From: Ralstonia pickettii
GTDB taxonomy: Bacteria; Pseudomonadota; Gammaproteobacteria; Burkholderiales; Burkholderiaceae
Direction of reading: 5' to 3'
Length of the DNA stretch: 64,000 bases
Assembly: GCF_001699815.1 (NCBI RefSeq)
Contig: NZ_MCGB01000016.1
Coordinates: forward strand, 1 to 64,000
Shown: positions 45,719-56,018 of the stretch, in pieces
How the letters are laid out: each line of letters begins with the position of its first letter
How positions within the stretch are numbered: position 1 is the first letter of the stretch
Notes under the pieces: generated by a model
Seen by the model: the letters and a program-made list of their open reading frames with translations, nothing else
Told to the model about the DNA's origin: nothing
Databases searched by the model: none
Translations under genes and position numbers: made by a program

Positions 45719-48082
45719 ATGAAGATTGTCTGTATTGGTGGTGGGCCGGCCGGCCTGTACTTTGCCCTGCTGATGAAGCTGCAGGACCCGTCGCACGACA
45801 TCACCGTGGTGGAGCGCAACCGCCCGTATGACACGTTCGGCTGGGGCGTGGTGTTCTCTGACCAGACGCTGGGCAACCTGCAGCGTGCCGACGCCAAGAG
45901 CGCCGCGCAGATTCTCGACGCGTTCAATCACTGGGACGACATTGAAGTGCACATCCGCGGGCAGGTGGTGCGCTCGGGCGGCCATGGCTTTTGCGGCATC
46001 GGGCGCAAGCGCCTGCTGAACATCCTGCAGGCGCGCTGCGAGGAAGAGGGCGTCAAGCTCGTCTTTGAAACCGACGTGCAAGATGACACGGCCTACGCCG
46101 ATGCCGACCTCATCATCGCCAGCGACGGCCTGAACAGCCGCATCCGCACCAAGTACGCCGCCACGTATCAACCCGATATCGACATGCGCCGCTGCCGCTT
46201 TGTCTGGCTGGGCACGCACAAGCTGTTCGAGGCCTTCACGTTTGCGTTTGAAGAAACCGAGCACGGCTGGTTTCAGGCGCATGCGTACCGCTTTGATGAC
46301 GAAACCTCCACCTTCATTGTCGAGGCGCCTGAAGAGGTGTGGCGCGACGCCGGGTTGGAAACCATGGAGAAGGAAGACGCTATCGCCTATTGCGAGCGCC
46401 TCTTCGCCAAGTACCTCGACGGCAACAAGCTGATTTCCAATGCCACGCACCTGCGGGGCTCTGCGCAGTGGATCCGGTTTCCGCGCGTGGTTTGCAGGCA
46501 TTGGGTGCACACCAACGCGCACGGCACGCCGGTGGTGCTGATGGGCGACGCCGCGCACACGGCGCATTTCTCGATCGGCTCCGGCACTAAGCTGGCGCTG
46601 GAAGATTCGATTGAACTGGCACGCAGCATCGGCCAGCACCCGGGCGATTTGCGTGCCGCGCTTGAACACTACGAGGCGGTGCGCAGCGTGGAAGTGCTGC
46701 GCATTCAGAACGCGGCGCGCAATTCGACCGAGTGGTTTGAAAACGTGGCCCGCTACGCCAGCCTGCCGACCGAGCAGTTTGCCTATTCGCTGCTCACGCG
46801 CAGCCAGCGCATCAGCCACGAAAACCTGCGCCAGCGCGACAAGCGCTATCTCGAACAGTTTGAAAACTGGATTGCCGAGCAGGCCGGCGCCCAGCGCGGG
46901 CCGCAGCACGGCCCGGTGCCACCGATGTTCACGCCGTTCACGGTGCGTGGCGTCACGCTCAAGAACCGCGTGGTGGTGTCACCCATGGCGCAGTACTCGT
47001 GCGAAGACGGCCAACCGGCGGACTACCACCTCGTGCACCTGGGCGCGCGCGCCATGGGCGGTGCCGGCCTGGTGATGGCCGAGATGACCTGTGTGTCGCC
47101 GGATGCGCGCATCACCCCCGGCTGCCCGGGTTTGTGGAACACCGAACACCGTGACGGCTGGGCGCGCATCGTGCAGTTCGTGCATGCCAACAGCGATGCA
47201 AAGCTCGGGATTCAGCTCGGCCATGCCGGTGCCAAGGGCTCGACGCGCGTGGCGTGGGAGGGCATCGATCTGCCGCTGGAAGACGGGCAGAACTGGCCGC
47301 TGATCTCCGCATCGCCCCAGCAGTATTTGGATGGCGTAAGCCAGTGGTCGTACGCCATGACGCGCGACGACATGGACCGCGTGCGTGACGACTTCGTCCA
47401 TTCGGCGCGGCTGGCGGCCGAAGCCGGCTTCGACTGGCTGGAGCTGCACTGCGCGCACGGCTATCTGTTGTCGTCGTTCATCTCGCCGCTGACGAACCAG
47501 CGCAACGACGAATACGGCGGATCGCTGGACAACCGGCTGCGTTTTCCGCTCGAAGTCTTCCACGCGGTGCGTGAGGTGTGGCCGAGCAACAAGCCGATGT
47601 CGGTGCGCATTTCCGCGCACGACTGGGTGGAGGGTGGTATCACGCCGGACGATGCGGTCGAGATCGCGCGCATCTTCAAGGCCGCAGGCGCCGACATGAT
47701 CGATTGCTCGTCGGGCCAGGTCAGCAAGAAGGAGCAGCCCGTGTACGGCCGCATGTTCCAAACGCCGTTTGCCGATCGCGTGCGCAACGAGGCGGGCATT
47801 GCCACCATCGCCGTGGGCGCCATCTCCGAGGCCGACCACGTCAACAGCATCATTGCGGCCGGCCGTGCCGACCTGTGTGCCGTGGCGCGCCCGCACCTCG
47901 CCAACGCGGCCTGGACGCTGAACGAAGCCGCCCGCATCGGTTATCTCGACATGCCGTGGCCCAAGCAATACCGCGCGGGCAAGCTGCAACTGGAGCGCAA
48001 CCTGGAGCGCGAGCGCGCGATGGCGGCGCAGGCGGCGGGGCTGTCACCGCTGGAGCAGGCCAACCGCATGCAGGGGGTTTGA
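45719..48082 (+). CDS. abmA: 2-aminobenzoyl-CoA monooxygenase/reductase (fused)
   Basis: 787 residues, two enzymes in one chain. Residues 1 to about 395 form a class A flavoprotein monooxygenase ([12 protein letters not shown] at 8-19, [26 protein letters not shown] near 280). From about 403 on is an Old Yellow Enzyme-type reductase barrel ([65 protein letters not shown]). This is the arrangement of the Azoarcus evansii enzyme that hydroxylates and reduces 2-aminobenzoyl-CoA to a non-aromatic ketone. Such proteins are often labelled salicylyl-CoA 5-hydroxylase/oxidoreductase. CGGAG precedes the ATG. It is the first gene of an eight-gene operon. Confidence 0.92.
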   Translation: MKIVCIGGGPAGLYFALLMKLQDPSHDITVVERNRPYDTFGWGVVFSDQTLGNLQRADAKSAAQILDAFNHWDDIEVHIRGQVVRSGGHGFCGIGRKRLLNILQARCEEEGVKLVFETDVQDDTAYADADLIIASDGLNSRIRTKYAATYQPDIDMRRCRFVWLGTHKLFEAFTFAFEETEHGWFQAHAYRFDDETSTFIVEAPEEVWRDAGLETMEKEDAIAYCERLFAKYLDGNKLISNATHLRGSAQWIRFPRVVCRHWVHTNAHGTPVVLMGDAAHTAHFSIGSGTKLALEDSIELARSIGQHPGDLRAALEHYEAVRSVEVLRIQNAARNSTEWFENVARYASLPTEQFAYSLLTRSQRISHENLRQRDKRYLEQFENWIAEQAGAQRGPQHGPVPPMFTPFTVRGVTLKNRVVVSPMAQYSCEDGQPADYHLVHLGARAMGGAGLVMAEMTCVSPDARITPGCPGLWNTEHRDGWARIVQFVHANSDAKLGIQLGHAGAKGSTRVAWEGIDLPLEDGQNWPLISASPQQYLDGVSQWSYAMTRDDMDRVRDDFVHSARLAAEAGFDWLELHCAHGYLLSSFISPLTNQRNDEYGGSLDNRLRFPLEVFHAVREVWPSNKPMSVRISAHDWVEGGITPDDAVEIARIFKAAGADMIDCSSGQVSKKEQPVYGRMFQTPFADRVRNEAGIATIAVGAISEADHVNSIIAAGRADLCAVARPHLANAAWTLNEAARIGYLDMPWPKQYRAGKLQLERNLERERAMAAQAAGLSPLEQANRMQGV

Positions 48083-48083
48083 G

Positions 48084-48866
48084 ATGGCGACCTCTGCAAT
48101 GCTCGCCGGGCACCACGCCGTTGTTACCGGTGCAGGGCGCGGGATTGGCGCTGCGATTGCCGCGCAACTCGCGGCGCATGGCGCCACGCTCACGCTGATG
48201 GGCCGTAACGCCAACGTGCTGGAAGCCACCGCCAAGACGTTGCCCGATAGCGCACGCGCGCATGTCGTGACGTGCGATGTGACCGACGAGGCGAGTGTGT
48301 CGGCGGCGTTCGAATCCGCGCGCGCGGGGCTCGGCCCCATCTCCATCCTCGTCAACAACGCGGGGCAGGCGGAGAGTGCATCGTTTGCCAAGACCACGCT
48401 TTCTCAATGGCAGCGCATGCTGGCCGTCAACCTGACGGGCACGTTCCTGTGCACGCAGGCGGCGTTGGCCGATGTGCAGGCGTCGGGCCGCGGCCGCATC
48501 GTCAACATCGCCAGCACGGCCGGGCAGCGCGGTTATGCGTATGTGTCGGCGTATGTGGCCGCCAAGCACGGCGTGATCGGGCTCACGCGCTCGCTTGCGT
48601 TGGAGCTTGCCGCGAGCGGCGTCACGGTCAATGCAGTCTGCCCCGGCTATACGGAAACCAACATCGTGCGCGAGAGCATCGACCGCATCGTCGCCCGCAC
48701 CGGCCGCAGCGCAGAAGAAGCGCGGGCCGAGCTGGTGAAGGGTAACCCGCAAGGCCGGCTCATCACGCCCGACGAAGTGGCGAACGCGGTCGTGTGGCTG
48801 TGCTCCGATGGCGCGTCGTCGGTCACGGGTCAGGCCATCTCGGTATCTGGCGGGGAGGTGATGTGA
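48084..48866 (+). CDS. SDR-family hydroxyacyl-CoA dehydrogenase
   Basis: 260 residues. Short-chain dehydrogenase: [12 protein letters not shown] nucleotide motif at about 15-26, NNAG near 92, catalytic YVAAK near 155 ([20 protein letters not shown]). In this operon it likely oxidizes the 3-hydroxyacyl-CoA formed after ring opening, as in beta-oxidation. It starts 1 bp after the monooxygenase stop and overlaps the next gene by 4 bp (GTGA). Confidence 0.88.
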   Translation: MATSAMLAGHHAVVTGAGRGIGAAIAAQLAAHGATLTLMGRNANVLEATAKTLPDSARAHVVTCDVTDEASVSAAFESARAGLGPISILVNNAGQAESASFAKTTLSQWQRMLAVNLTGTFLCTQAALADVQASGRGRIVNIASTAGQRGYAYVSAYVAAKHGVIGLTRSLALELAASGVTVNAVCPGYTETNIVRESIDRIVARTGRSAEEARAELVKGNPQGRLITPDEVANAVVWLCSDGASSVTGQAISVSGGEVM

Positions 48867-49447
48867 GCACCGAACGCACCCGGCGCAAAACCGCACTCGC
48901 CACGCGTGCCTCCGGCCATCACGCCGTCGTGCAGGCGCTGGGCGACGAACATATCGGGCTGGAAGCGCGCGCGCATGTGGACGACCACATGGACGTCAAA
49001 ATCTGGCTGCGCCTGCTGGCCTGCAGCACGCAGATCGAGCAGCAGATCCGCCAGCGCCTGCGCACGCGCTTCAACACCACGCTGCCGCGCTTCGACTATC
49101 TGGCACAACTCGATCGTCACCCGGACGGGCTGCGCATGAACGTGCTGTCGCGCTACTTGATGGTGACGGGCGGCAACGTCACCGGCCTGACCGACCAGTT
49201 GGAGAAGGAAGGGCTTGTCAAACGCGAGGCGGATCCGGACGATCGCCGGTCCTTTCGCGTGCTGCTGACCGACGCCGGCCGCCGCCACTTTGCCGAGATG
49301 GCCGCCGAGCACGAACGCTGGCTGATCGAGATGTTCGACGGCCTTGGCGTCGCCAACAAAGACGCGCTGTATGCGCAGCTCGGCCACCTGCGCGTCCACC
49401 TCGCGCAGCGTGAGCAAGAGCTGGACGCCCGCGAAGATCAACCCTGA
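48863..49447 (+). CDS. MarR-family regulator of the 2-aminobenzoate operon
   Basis: 194 residues from GTG 48863, which overlaps the SDR stop and has GGGGAGG upstream. A MarR winged helix is seen at about 85-165: [54 protein letters not shown]. MarR proteins of aromatic-CoA operons commonly release DNA on binding the aromatic CoA thioester. It sits inside the operon it probably controls. Confidence 0.9.
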   Translation: MSTERTRRKTALATRASGHHAVVQALGDEHIGLEARAHVDDHMDVKIWLRLLACSTQIEQQIRQRLRTRFNTTLPRFDYLAQLDRHPDGLRMNVLSRYLMVTGGNVTGLTDQLEKEGLVKREADPDDRRSFRVLLTDAGRRHFAEMAAEHERWLIEMFDGLGVANKDALYAQLGHLRVHLAQREQELDAREDQP

Positions 49448-49464
49448 ACGAACCCGACCCAATC

Positions 49465-50325
49465 ATGACCGACCCGAATCACCCTGTGGACCCGGCCCTG
49501 CTGGCCGGCAACCGCCGCCCGCTGGCGGGCTATCAAGCCAAGCATTTCCTGTGGAGCGTGGAGGGCGGCGTGGCCACCATCACGCTCAACCGGCCCGAGC
49601 GCAAGAACCCGCTCACGTTTGATTCGTATGCCGAGCTGCGCGACCTGTTCCATCAGCTCAAGTGGGCGGATGACGTCAAGGCCGTCGTGCTGGCCGGCGC
49701 GGGCGACAACTTCTGCTCCGGCGGTGATGTGCACGAGATCATCGGCCCGCTCGTGCAACTGAGGGCGCCCGAGTTGCTGATGTTCACGCGCATGACGGGC
49801 GAGCTGGTCAAGGCGATGCGCGCGTGCCCGCAGCCGATCGTCGCTGCAATTGACGGCGTATGCGCCGGCGCAGGCGCCATCCTGGCGATGTCTTCCGACC
49901 TGCGTCTGGGCACGGCGCGCAGCAAGACGGCGTTCCTTTTCAATCGCGTTGGCTTGGCCGGCTGCGACATGGGCGCCTGCGCGATCCTGCCGCGCATCAT
50001 CGGCCAGGGCCGCGCGAGCGAGTTGCTCTACACCGGCCGCTCGATGAGCGGTGAAGAGGGCGAGCGCTGGGGCTTTTTCAACCGCCTGTGCGAACCGGCC
50101 GAGGTGCTGAGCCAAGCGCAAGCCCTGGCCGCCGATCTGGCCGCCGGCCCGACGTTCGCCAACGGCATCACCAAGACGATGCTGCACCAGGAATGGACGA
50201 TGACGATCGAGCAGGCGATCGAGGCCGAGGCGCAGGCGCAGGCCATCTGCATGCTGACCGAAGATTTTTCGCGGGCCTATCACGCGTTCGTCGCCAAGCA
50301 AAAACCGGTATTCGAGGGCAACTGA
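49465..50325 (+). CDS. Enoyl-CoA hydratase/isomerase family protein
   Basis: 286 residues, crotonase fold. [26 protein letters not shown], the oxyanion region [13 protein letters not shown] (about 85-97) and [28 protein letters not shown] are typical. The long insertion between residues 95 and 120 fits the family variant found in aromatic-CoA clusters. It probably hydrates, or cleaves the ring of, the alicyclic CoA intermediate. It follows the MarR gene after 17 bp and is followed 1 bp later by the acyl-CoA dehydrogenase. Confidence 0.88.
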   Translation: MTDPNHPVDPALLAGNRRPLAGYQAKHFLWSVEGGVATITLNRPERKNPLTFDSYAELRDLFHQLKWADDVKAVVLAGAGDNFCSGGDVHEIIGPLVQLRAPELLMFTRMTGELVKAMRACPQPIVAAIDGVCAGAGAILAMSSDLRLGTARSKTAFLFNRVGLAGCDMGACAILPRIIGQGRASELLYTGRSMSGEEGERWGFFNRLCEPAEVLSQAQALAADLAAGPTFANGITKTMLHQEWTMTIEQAIEAEAQAQAICMLTEDFSRAYHAFVAKQKPVFEGN

Positions 50326-50326
50326 G

Positions 50327-51502
50327 ATGAGCGACAAAGATTATTTGCAGTGGCCGTTCTTTGGCGACAAGCACCGCCAGCTCGAAACCGAACTCGATGC
50401 CTGGGCCACGAAGCACATCGCGCACGACCACGGCCCCGATGTGGATGCCGAATGCCGCGCGCTGGTCAAGTCGCTCGGGCAAGCCGGCTGGCTGCGCCAC
50501 GCGGTGGGCGGCACGGCGCACGGCGGCGCGGCCGAGACCATCGACACGCGCGCCATCTGCCTGATCCGCGAGACGCTGGCACGCCATTCCGGCCTGGCCG
50601 ACTTTGCCTTTGCGATGCAGGGGCTGGGCTCGGGCGCCATCTCGTTGCACGGCACGCCTGAGCAGCGCGAACGCTATCTGACGAAGGTGGCGCGCGGCGA
50701 GGCCATCGCTGCATTTGCGTTGTCCGAACCGGAGGCCGGCTCCGATGTAGCCGCCATGGCGTGCGCCGCGCGTGAAGACGGCACGGATTACGTGCTCGAC
50801 GGCGAGAAGACATGGATTTCCAACGGCGGCATCGCCGACTTCTACGTCGTGTTTGCCCGCACCGGCGAGGCGCCGGGCTCGCGCGGCATCAGCGCGTTCA
50901 TTGTCGAGGCCGGTACGTCGGGCTTTGACATTGCAGAGCGCATCAACGTGATTGCGCCGCACCCGCTCGCGCGCCTGCGTTTCACCAACTGCCGCATCCC
51001 GGCCAGCCAGCGCGTGGGCGCGGCAGGCGAGGGCTTCAAAGTGGCGATGCGCACGCTGGATGTGTTCCGCACGTCGGTGGCTGCAGCCGCGCTGGGTTTT
51101 GCGCGCCGCGCGCTGGACGAAGCGCTGGCGCGCGCCACCACCCGCAAGATGTTCAGCGGTGTGCTGGCTGATTTCCAGCTCACGCAGGCCAAGCTCGCAC
51201 AAATGGCCACCGCCATCGACAGCGCCGCGCTGCTGACGTACCGCGCCGCGTGGCAGCGCGACCAGGGCCGCAACGTGACGCGCGAGGCTGCCATGGCCAA
51301 GTTGACCGCCACCGAGAACGCGCAGCAGGTGATCGACGCCGCGGTGCAGATGTGGGGCGGCCTGGGCGTGGTGAGCGAGCAGCCGGTGGAGCGCCTGTAC
51401 CGCGAGATCCGCTCGCTGCGGATCTACGAAGGCGCGACGGAAGTGCAGCAACTCATCATCGCGCGCGAACTCCTGCGCGCGGCCACGCCGGCAGCGCACT
51501 GA
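50327..51502 (+). CDS. Acyl-CoA dehydrogenase
   Basis: 391 residues, FAD enzyme. [16 protein letters not shown] and the catalytic-base region [19 protein letters not shown] at the C-terminus are typical. In this operon it probably desaturates a CoA ester formed downstream of the monooxygenase/reductase, as in beta-oxidation. It lies 1 bp after the hydratase gene and 31 bp before the ligase gene. Confidence 0.9.
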   Translation: MSDKDYLQWPFFGDKHRQLETELDAWATKHIAHDHGPDVDAECRALVKSLGQAGWLRHAVGGTAHGGAAETIDTRAICLIRETLARHSGLADFAFAMQGLGSGAISLHGTPEQRERYLTKVARGEAIAAFALSEPEAGSDVAAMACAAREDGTDYVLDGEKTWISNGGIADFYVVFARTGEAPGSRGISAFIVEAGTSGFDIAERINVIAPHPLARLRFTNCRIPASQRVGAAGEGFKVAMRTLDVFRTSVAAAALGFARRALDEALARATTRKMFSGVLADFQLTQAKLAQMATAIDSAALLTYRAAWQRDQGRNVTREAAMAKLTATENAQQVIDAAVQMWGGLGVVSEQPVERLYREIRSLRIYEGATEVQQLIIARELLRAATPAAH

Positions 51503-51533
51503 CACTGCCCAGCCCAGAGACGGAGAGCTCGCC

Positions 51534-53150
51534 ATGCCCAGCGCCCATATCGACACCTTCGCCCGCGACCGGCTGCCCCCGGCGGAGCTGCAACCGGTGT
51601 ATCGCTTTGATCTGCCGGCGCTGCAGTTTCCGCCGCAGTTGAACTGTGCGACCGAACTGCTCGACCGCCGCGTTGCCGCAGGCGAGGGCGGCCGCCTCTG
51701 CATCCAGGCGCCCGGCACCCGCTGGACATACGCCGATCTCCAGGAGCACGCCAACCGCATCGCCAATGTACTGGTCAACGAGATGGGCGTCGTGCCGGGC
51801 AACCGCGTGCTGCTGCGCTCGCCCAACAGCCCGATGCTGGCCGCCTGCTGGTTTGCCGTGATGAAAGTGGGCGCCATTGCGGTGACGACCATGCCGCTGC
51901 TGCGCGCCAAAGAGCTGGGTCAGATCCTGGGCAAGGGCGAGATCGGTTTCGCGCTGTGCGACGCGCGGCTCGTCGACGAGTTGCGCGATGCCGTGGCGCA
52001 AGCGGCCAAGCCGGTGCAGATGCTGTGTTTTCACGATGACACGCCGGAAGGGCTGGAGGCCGCCATGGCACGCCAGCCGGCCGCCTTCGCCAACGTCGAT
52101 ACGGCGGCGGATGACACGTGCCTGCTTGCCTTTACGTCGGGCACGACAGGCGTACCGAAAGCCACGATGCATTTTCATCGCGACATCCTCGCCATTTGCG
52201 CGTGTTGGCCGCCGCACGTGCTGCAGCCGCGCGCGGACGACATCTTCATCGGCAGCCCGCCGATGGCATTTACGTTCGGGCTTGGCGGCCTGCTGCTGTT
52301 TCCGATGAGCGTGGGTGCATCGACGGTGCTGCTGGAGAAGGCATCGCCGAACGATCTGGTCGATGGCATCCGCACGTTTGGCGCGACGGTGCTGTTCACG
52401 GCGCCTACCACGTACCGCAACATCGCGGCGCGCGGAGACGAGTTGCGTGCGACGCCGCTGCGCCGCTGTGTGTCGGCGGGCGAGGCGCTGCCGGTGGCCA
52501 CCCGCACGCTGTGGAAGAACGCCACCGGCATCGAATTGATTGACGGCATTGGCGCGACCGAAATGCTGCATATCTTCATCTCCGCCGCCGATGCCGACGT
52601 GCGCCCCGGCGCCACCGGCAAGGCCGTCCCCGGATATGTCGCACAGGTTGTGGACGATGCCGGCAACCCCGTGCCGCCGGGCACGGTGGGCCGCCTGGCT
52701 GTGCAAGGTCCGACCGGCTGCCGATACCTGGCCGACGACCGCCAGCGCGCGTATGTGCGCAACGGCTGGAACCTCACGGGCGATGCCTACGTGATGGACG
52801 AGGAAGGCTACTTCCACTACCACTCGCGTACCGACGACATGATCATCTCGTCGGGCTACAACATTGCCGCGCCCGAGGTGGAAGACGCGCTGATGCAGCA
52901 TCCGGCCGTAGCCGAGTGCGGGGTGATCGGCGAGCCCGATGAAGAGCGCGGGCAGATCGTCAAGGCGTTCGTTGTATTGCACCCCGGCCATCCGGCGGGG
53001 CCGGAGATGGTCAAGACGCTGCAGGACTTCGTGAAGCAGACCGTGGCCCCGTACAAGTATCCGCGTGCCATCGAATTTCGCGCGAGCCTGCCGCGCAGTG
53101 AAGTCGGCAAGCTGCTGCGTTACCGCCTGCGTGAGCACGGCAAATCATGA
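51534..53150 (+). CDS. abmG: 2-aminobenzoate-CoA ligase
   Basis: 538 residues of the AMP-forming acyl-CoA synthetase superfamily, benzoate-CoA ligase-like. The phosphate loop LAFTSGTTGVPKATMHFHRD is near residue 200-220. IGATEMLHIFISA (A5) and GWNLTGDAYVMDEEGYFHYHSRTDDMIISSGYNIAAPEVEDAL (A7-A8) follow, and the catalytic Lys region is PRSEVGKLLRYRLRE. It activates anthranilate to its CoA thioester, the first step of the pathway. The substrate is inferred from the adjacent 2-aminobenzoyl-CoA monooxygenase. The gene overlaps the thioesterase by 4 bp. Confidence 0.87.
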   Translation: MPSAHIDTFARDRLPPAELQPVYRFDLPALQFPPQLNCATELLDRRVAAGEGGRLCIQAPGTRWTYADLQEHANRIANVLVNEMGVVPGNRVLLRSPNSPMLAACWFAVMKVGAIAVTTMPLLRAKELGQILGKGEIGFALCDARLVDELRDAVAQAAKPVQMLCFHDDTPEGLEAAMARQPAAFANVDTAADDTCLLAFTSGTTGVPKATMHFHRDILAICACWPPHVLQPRADDIFIGSPPMAFTFGLGGLLLFPMSVGASTVLLEKASPNDLVDGIRTFGATVLFTAPTTYRNIAARGDELRATPLRRCVSAGEALPVATRTLWKNATGIELIDGIGATEMLHIFISAADADVRPGATGKAVPGYVAQVVDDAGNPVPPGTVGRLAVQGPTGCRYLADDRQRAYVRNGWNLTGDAYVMDEEGYFHYHSRTDDMIISSGYNIAAPEVEDALMQHPAVAECGVIGEPDEERGQIVKAFVVLHPGHPAGPEMVKTLQDFVKQTVAPYKYPRAIEFRASLPRSEVGKLLRYRLREHGKS

Positions 53151-53572
53151 GTGACTACCACTTCGAGCGCGCCGCGCGCATCCGCTTTGCACACTGCGAC
53201 CCGGCCGGCATCGTCTACTTTCCGCAATACCTTGTGCTGTTCAACGGCCTGGTCGAAGACTGGTTTACCGACGGCCTGGGTGTCTCGTATGCGCAGATGC
53301 TGGGCCCGCGCCGCATCGGCCTGCCCATCGTCAAGCTGCATTGCGAGTTCAGCGCCATCAGCCGTATGGGCGACGATGTGCAGTTCAAGCTGAAGCTGGA
53401 GCGGCTCGGCAATGCATCGCTCACGTTGGGCCTGGATTGCTGGGCCGGCGACGAACAGCGCGTGCGCTCACAGCAGGTGCTGGTATTTACCGATCTCAAT
53501 ACGCATCGCGCGATGCCGATGCCGCCCGATGTGCGGCTGGCGATCGAGGCGAGCGTTCAACAGTCCCGATAA
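53147..53572 (+). CDS. Hotdog-fold acyl-CoA thioesterase
   Basis: 141 residues, 4-hydroxybenzoyl-CoA thioesterase type. The catalytic region is RIRFAHCDPAGIVYFPQYL with Asp18. It may rescue CoA from dead-end aromatic CoA esters or release the final product of the operon. It overlaps the ligase gene by 4 bp. Confidence 0.87.
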   Translation: MSDYHFERAARIRFAHCDPAGIVYFPQYLVLFNGLVEDWFTDGLGVSYAQMLGPRRIGLPIVKLHCEFSAISRMGDDVQFKLKLERLGNASLTLGLDCWAGDEQRVRSQQVLVFTDLNTHRAMPMPPDVRLAIEASVQQSR

Positions 53573-53591
53573 AAGTAGAAGGAATCGCATC

Positions 53592-53984
53592 ATGGAAGTA
53601 CTCCTCCCCCCTAACTGGCCGCGCCCCAAGGGCTATGCCAACGGTGTATCCGCGCGCGGGCGCATGGTGTTCGTGGCCGGCATGATCGGCTGGGATGCGC
53701 AGGGCGTGTTCCACACGGATGACCTGGCCGGTCAGGTCCGGCAGGCGCTGCAGAACATCGTCGACGTGTTGGCCGCCGGCGACGCCAAGCCCGAGCACAT
53801 CGTGCGCATGACGTGGTACGTGACCGACAAGAAGGCTTACGTGGCGGCCTATCCCGAGATCGGCAAGGCGTTCCGCGAACTGATCGGCAGCTTCAGCATT
53901 GCGATGACGGCAGTGGAGGTGGGAGCGCTGGTCGAAGACCGCGCGAAGGTGGAGATCGAGGTGACGGCGGTGGTGCCGGATTAG
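53592..53984 (+). CDS. RidA/YjgF-family enamine/imine deaminase
   Basis: 130 residues. RidA fold with GRMVFVAGMIGWDAQG and MTWYVTDKKAYVAAYPEIGKAFRELIG; the family Arg before the final strand corresponds to residue 105 or so (here AVEVGALVEDRAKVEIE), which needs checking. Because the monooxygenase/reductase product keeps an amino group on a double-bonded ring carbon, an enamine hydrolase fits the pathway: it could remove the amino group as ammonia. This gene ends the operon; the next gene starts 126 bp on. Confidence 0.85.
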   Translation: MEVLLPPNWPRPKGYANGVSARGRMVFVAGMIGWDAQGVFHTDDLAGQVRQALQNIVDVLAAGDAKPEHIVRMTWYVTDKKAYVAAYPEIGKAFRELIGSFSIAMTAVEVGALVEDRAKVEIEVTAVVPD

Positions 53985-54110
53985 GGCGATCCGCAAACGT
54001 CATGTGCGCTGGGGATTGCTGCCACATATCGTTATCGGCAATCCTTCGTTCCGGTCGCGCGGGGCCGGCCCGTATGCTGTGCTTTCGTTCCACCACGCAA
54101 GCATGCACGC

Positions 54111-55118
54111 ATGGCCATTTATCTTGACGACCGACAGCGCACGGAGCTGGCGCGGGCCGCCCGTCACTGGCTGTGGCGCACGGAGCTGCCGACGTGGCTG
54201 CTGATCGCCACGGTCTATGCAACCTGGTTTGGCGTTGCCACGCATGTGCGGCAACTCGGTTTGCTGCTGGCGTGTGTGCTGCTGACGTTATGCACCACGT
54301 GGTACCTGTCGTTGCAGCACGAGCTGCTGCATGGTCACCCGACACGCTTGCCGTGGCTCAATGCCTTGCTCGGCGCCGCGCCGCTGGGCATCTGGCTGCC
54401 ATATGGCCTGTACCGGCGCCTGCATCTGCGGCACCACGAGGCTGAACTGACGCACCCGGACACCGATCCGGAGAGCTACTTCCTCTACGCCGTCGATTGG
54501 CATGCGGCCAGTCCGGCAATGCGCAAGCTGTATGCCGCGCGCAATACGCTGGCCGGGCGGATGTTGCTGCAACCCGCGTTCTCGATTCTCACCATTGCAG
54601 CGGATGCTTGCGCAAAGCTGCGCTCGGGCGACTGGCGCGACGCGCCCATGTGGGCGGCCCACCTGCTTGCGGTCGCGGTGCTGCTCGTCTGGCTGCAGAC
54701 GGCCTGTGGCCTGCCTGCCTGGCTCATGCTGCTGGGCGTGGCTTATCCGGCGCTGTCGTTGGCGGCGATCCGCTCTTTCCAGGAGCATCGCCCGGCGGAT
54801 TCCCACGCCACCCGAAGCGTCATCAACGACGCCGGCTTGATGTGGCGGTTGCTGTTTCTCAACAACAACTACCATCTGGTGCACCACGACCTGCCTTCCG
54901 TACCGTGGTTTGCATTGGCATGGGTCTACCGTCGGCGCGCTGACGACTACCTCGTGCGCAACGGCGGCTTCCATGTCCGCGGGTATCGGGAATGGCTGAT
55001 ACGCTACGCGCTGCGTGTGGCGGCGCCGGTAGCGCATCCGCTGTTCCATGGTCCTTCCGATCGGCACATGTATGCGCCGCGTTCCTATGGCGGGTATCGC
55101 GAATATGGCGAAGCGTGA
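54111..55118 (+). CDS. Membrane fatty acid desaturase-like protein
   Basis: 335 residues, four or more membrane helices. The three histidine boxes of di-iron desaturases are present: HELLHGHPTRL (first), HLRHHEAELTHP (second) and NNNYHLVHHDLP (third). Likely introduces a double bond into a membrane lipid or carotenoid-like substrate; which one cannot be told. It overlaps the next gene by 14 bp if that gene starts at ATG 55105. Confidence 0.85.
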   Translation: MAIYLDDRQRTELARAARHWLWRTELPTWLLIATVYATWFGVATHVRQLGLLLACVLLTLCTTWYLSLQHELLHGHPTRLPWLNALLGAAPLGIWLPYGLYRRLHLRHHEAELTHPDTDPESYFLYAVDWHAASPAMRKLYAARNTLAGRMLLQPAFSILTIAADACAKLRSGDWRDAPMWAAHLLAVAVLLVWLQTACGLPAWLMLLGVAYPALSLAAIRSFQEHRPADSHATRSVINDAGLMWRLLFLNNNYHLVHHDLPSVPWFALAWVYRRRADDYLVRNGGFHVRGYREWLIRYALRVAAPVAHPLFHGPSDRHMYAPRSYGGYREYGEA

Positions 55119-55932
55119 GCGCTGGGTGGCAGCCCTCCCGATGTACAACGTCTCTGCGTCGTTGCGGGACGACTGGGCCACGCTGATCGAGCGAACAGCC
55201 CAGGCGCTCGGCCGTGGCATGTCGCCCGTGATGCTGGACACCGTGGACCCGGGCGAGAGCCCCGACGCGCTGCACGCTTTCTGGCGACGCGACGACGTGT
55301 TGCTGTCGCAAACCTGCGGCTACCCGTTGATTCGCGGGTTGGCATCGCGGGTACAGCTGATCGGCACCCCGCGCTTTGTGGTGCCCGGTTGCCAGCAGGA
55401 AGCCTATAGCAGTGCAATCGTGGTGCGCGCCAAAGATGGCCCCGCCACCCTGGCCGCATGCCGGGGGGCGCGCGTGGCCTGCAACAGCCCCGATTCGCAC
55501 AGCGGCATGAACGCGCTGCGCCACGCCGTTGCGCCGCTGGTGCGCGGCGCGCGGTTCTTCGGGGCCGTCGTGCACACGGGCTCGCACCTGCGGTCGCTGG
55601 CGGCGGTGGCCGACGACGAGGCCGACGTTGCCGCCATCGACTGCGTAACGCTGGCCTTTGCCGCAGAGCACAGGCCAGACCTGGTTGCGGGGCTACGGCA
55701 GATCGGCTCGACACGGCATGTGGCCGGCCTGCCCTTCATCGCCTCACGCCGCGCAGGCGACACGCTGGTGCAGCGCGTGAGAAACGCAATGCGCCAAGCC
55801 TTGCACGATGACGCCGGTCTGCGCGCCAGGCTCCGCCTGGAAGACATCGTGCCGACCACGTTGGCGCATTACCGGCCCATCGCCGTGATGGCACGTGAGG
55901 CGCGCATGCGTGGGTATGGGGAACTGGGGTGA
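55105..55932 (+). CDS. PhnD-like phosphate/phosphonate-binding protein, soluble
   Basis: 275 residues from ATG 55105, in the fold family of PhnD and related type-II periplasmic binding proteins (LPMYNVSASLRDDWATLI, LSQTCGYPLIRGLASRVQLIGTPRF, VACNSPDSHSGMNALRHA). It has no signal peptide, so it may be cytoplasmic or wrongly started; ATG 55141 is another option. The ribosome-binding site is weak. Function in this context is unknown. Confidence 0.7.
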   Translation: MAKRERWVAALPMYNVSASLRDDWATLIERTAQALGRGMSPVMLDTVDPGESPDALHAFWRRDDVLLSQTCGYPLIRGLASRVQLIGTPRFVVPGCQQEAYSSAIVVRAKDGPATLAACRGARVACNSPDSHSGMNALRHAVAPLVRGARFFGAVVHTGSHLRSLAAVADDEADVAAIDCVTLAFAAEHRPDLVAGLRQIGSTRHVAGLPFIASRRAGDTLVQRVRNAMRQALHDDAGLRARLRLEDIVPTTLAHYRPIAVMAREARMRGYGELG

Positions 55933-56018
55933 CGTTTCAGCGGAGCAACAACGCACCCAGCGCAACGCTTGTGATGGAAGCGCCATGCACCTCACGGCAG
56001 CCTTCGCAGTGACGTGCG

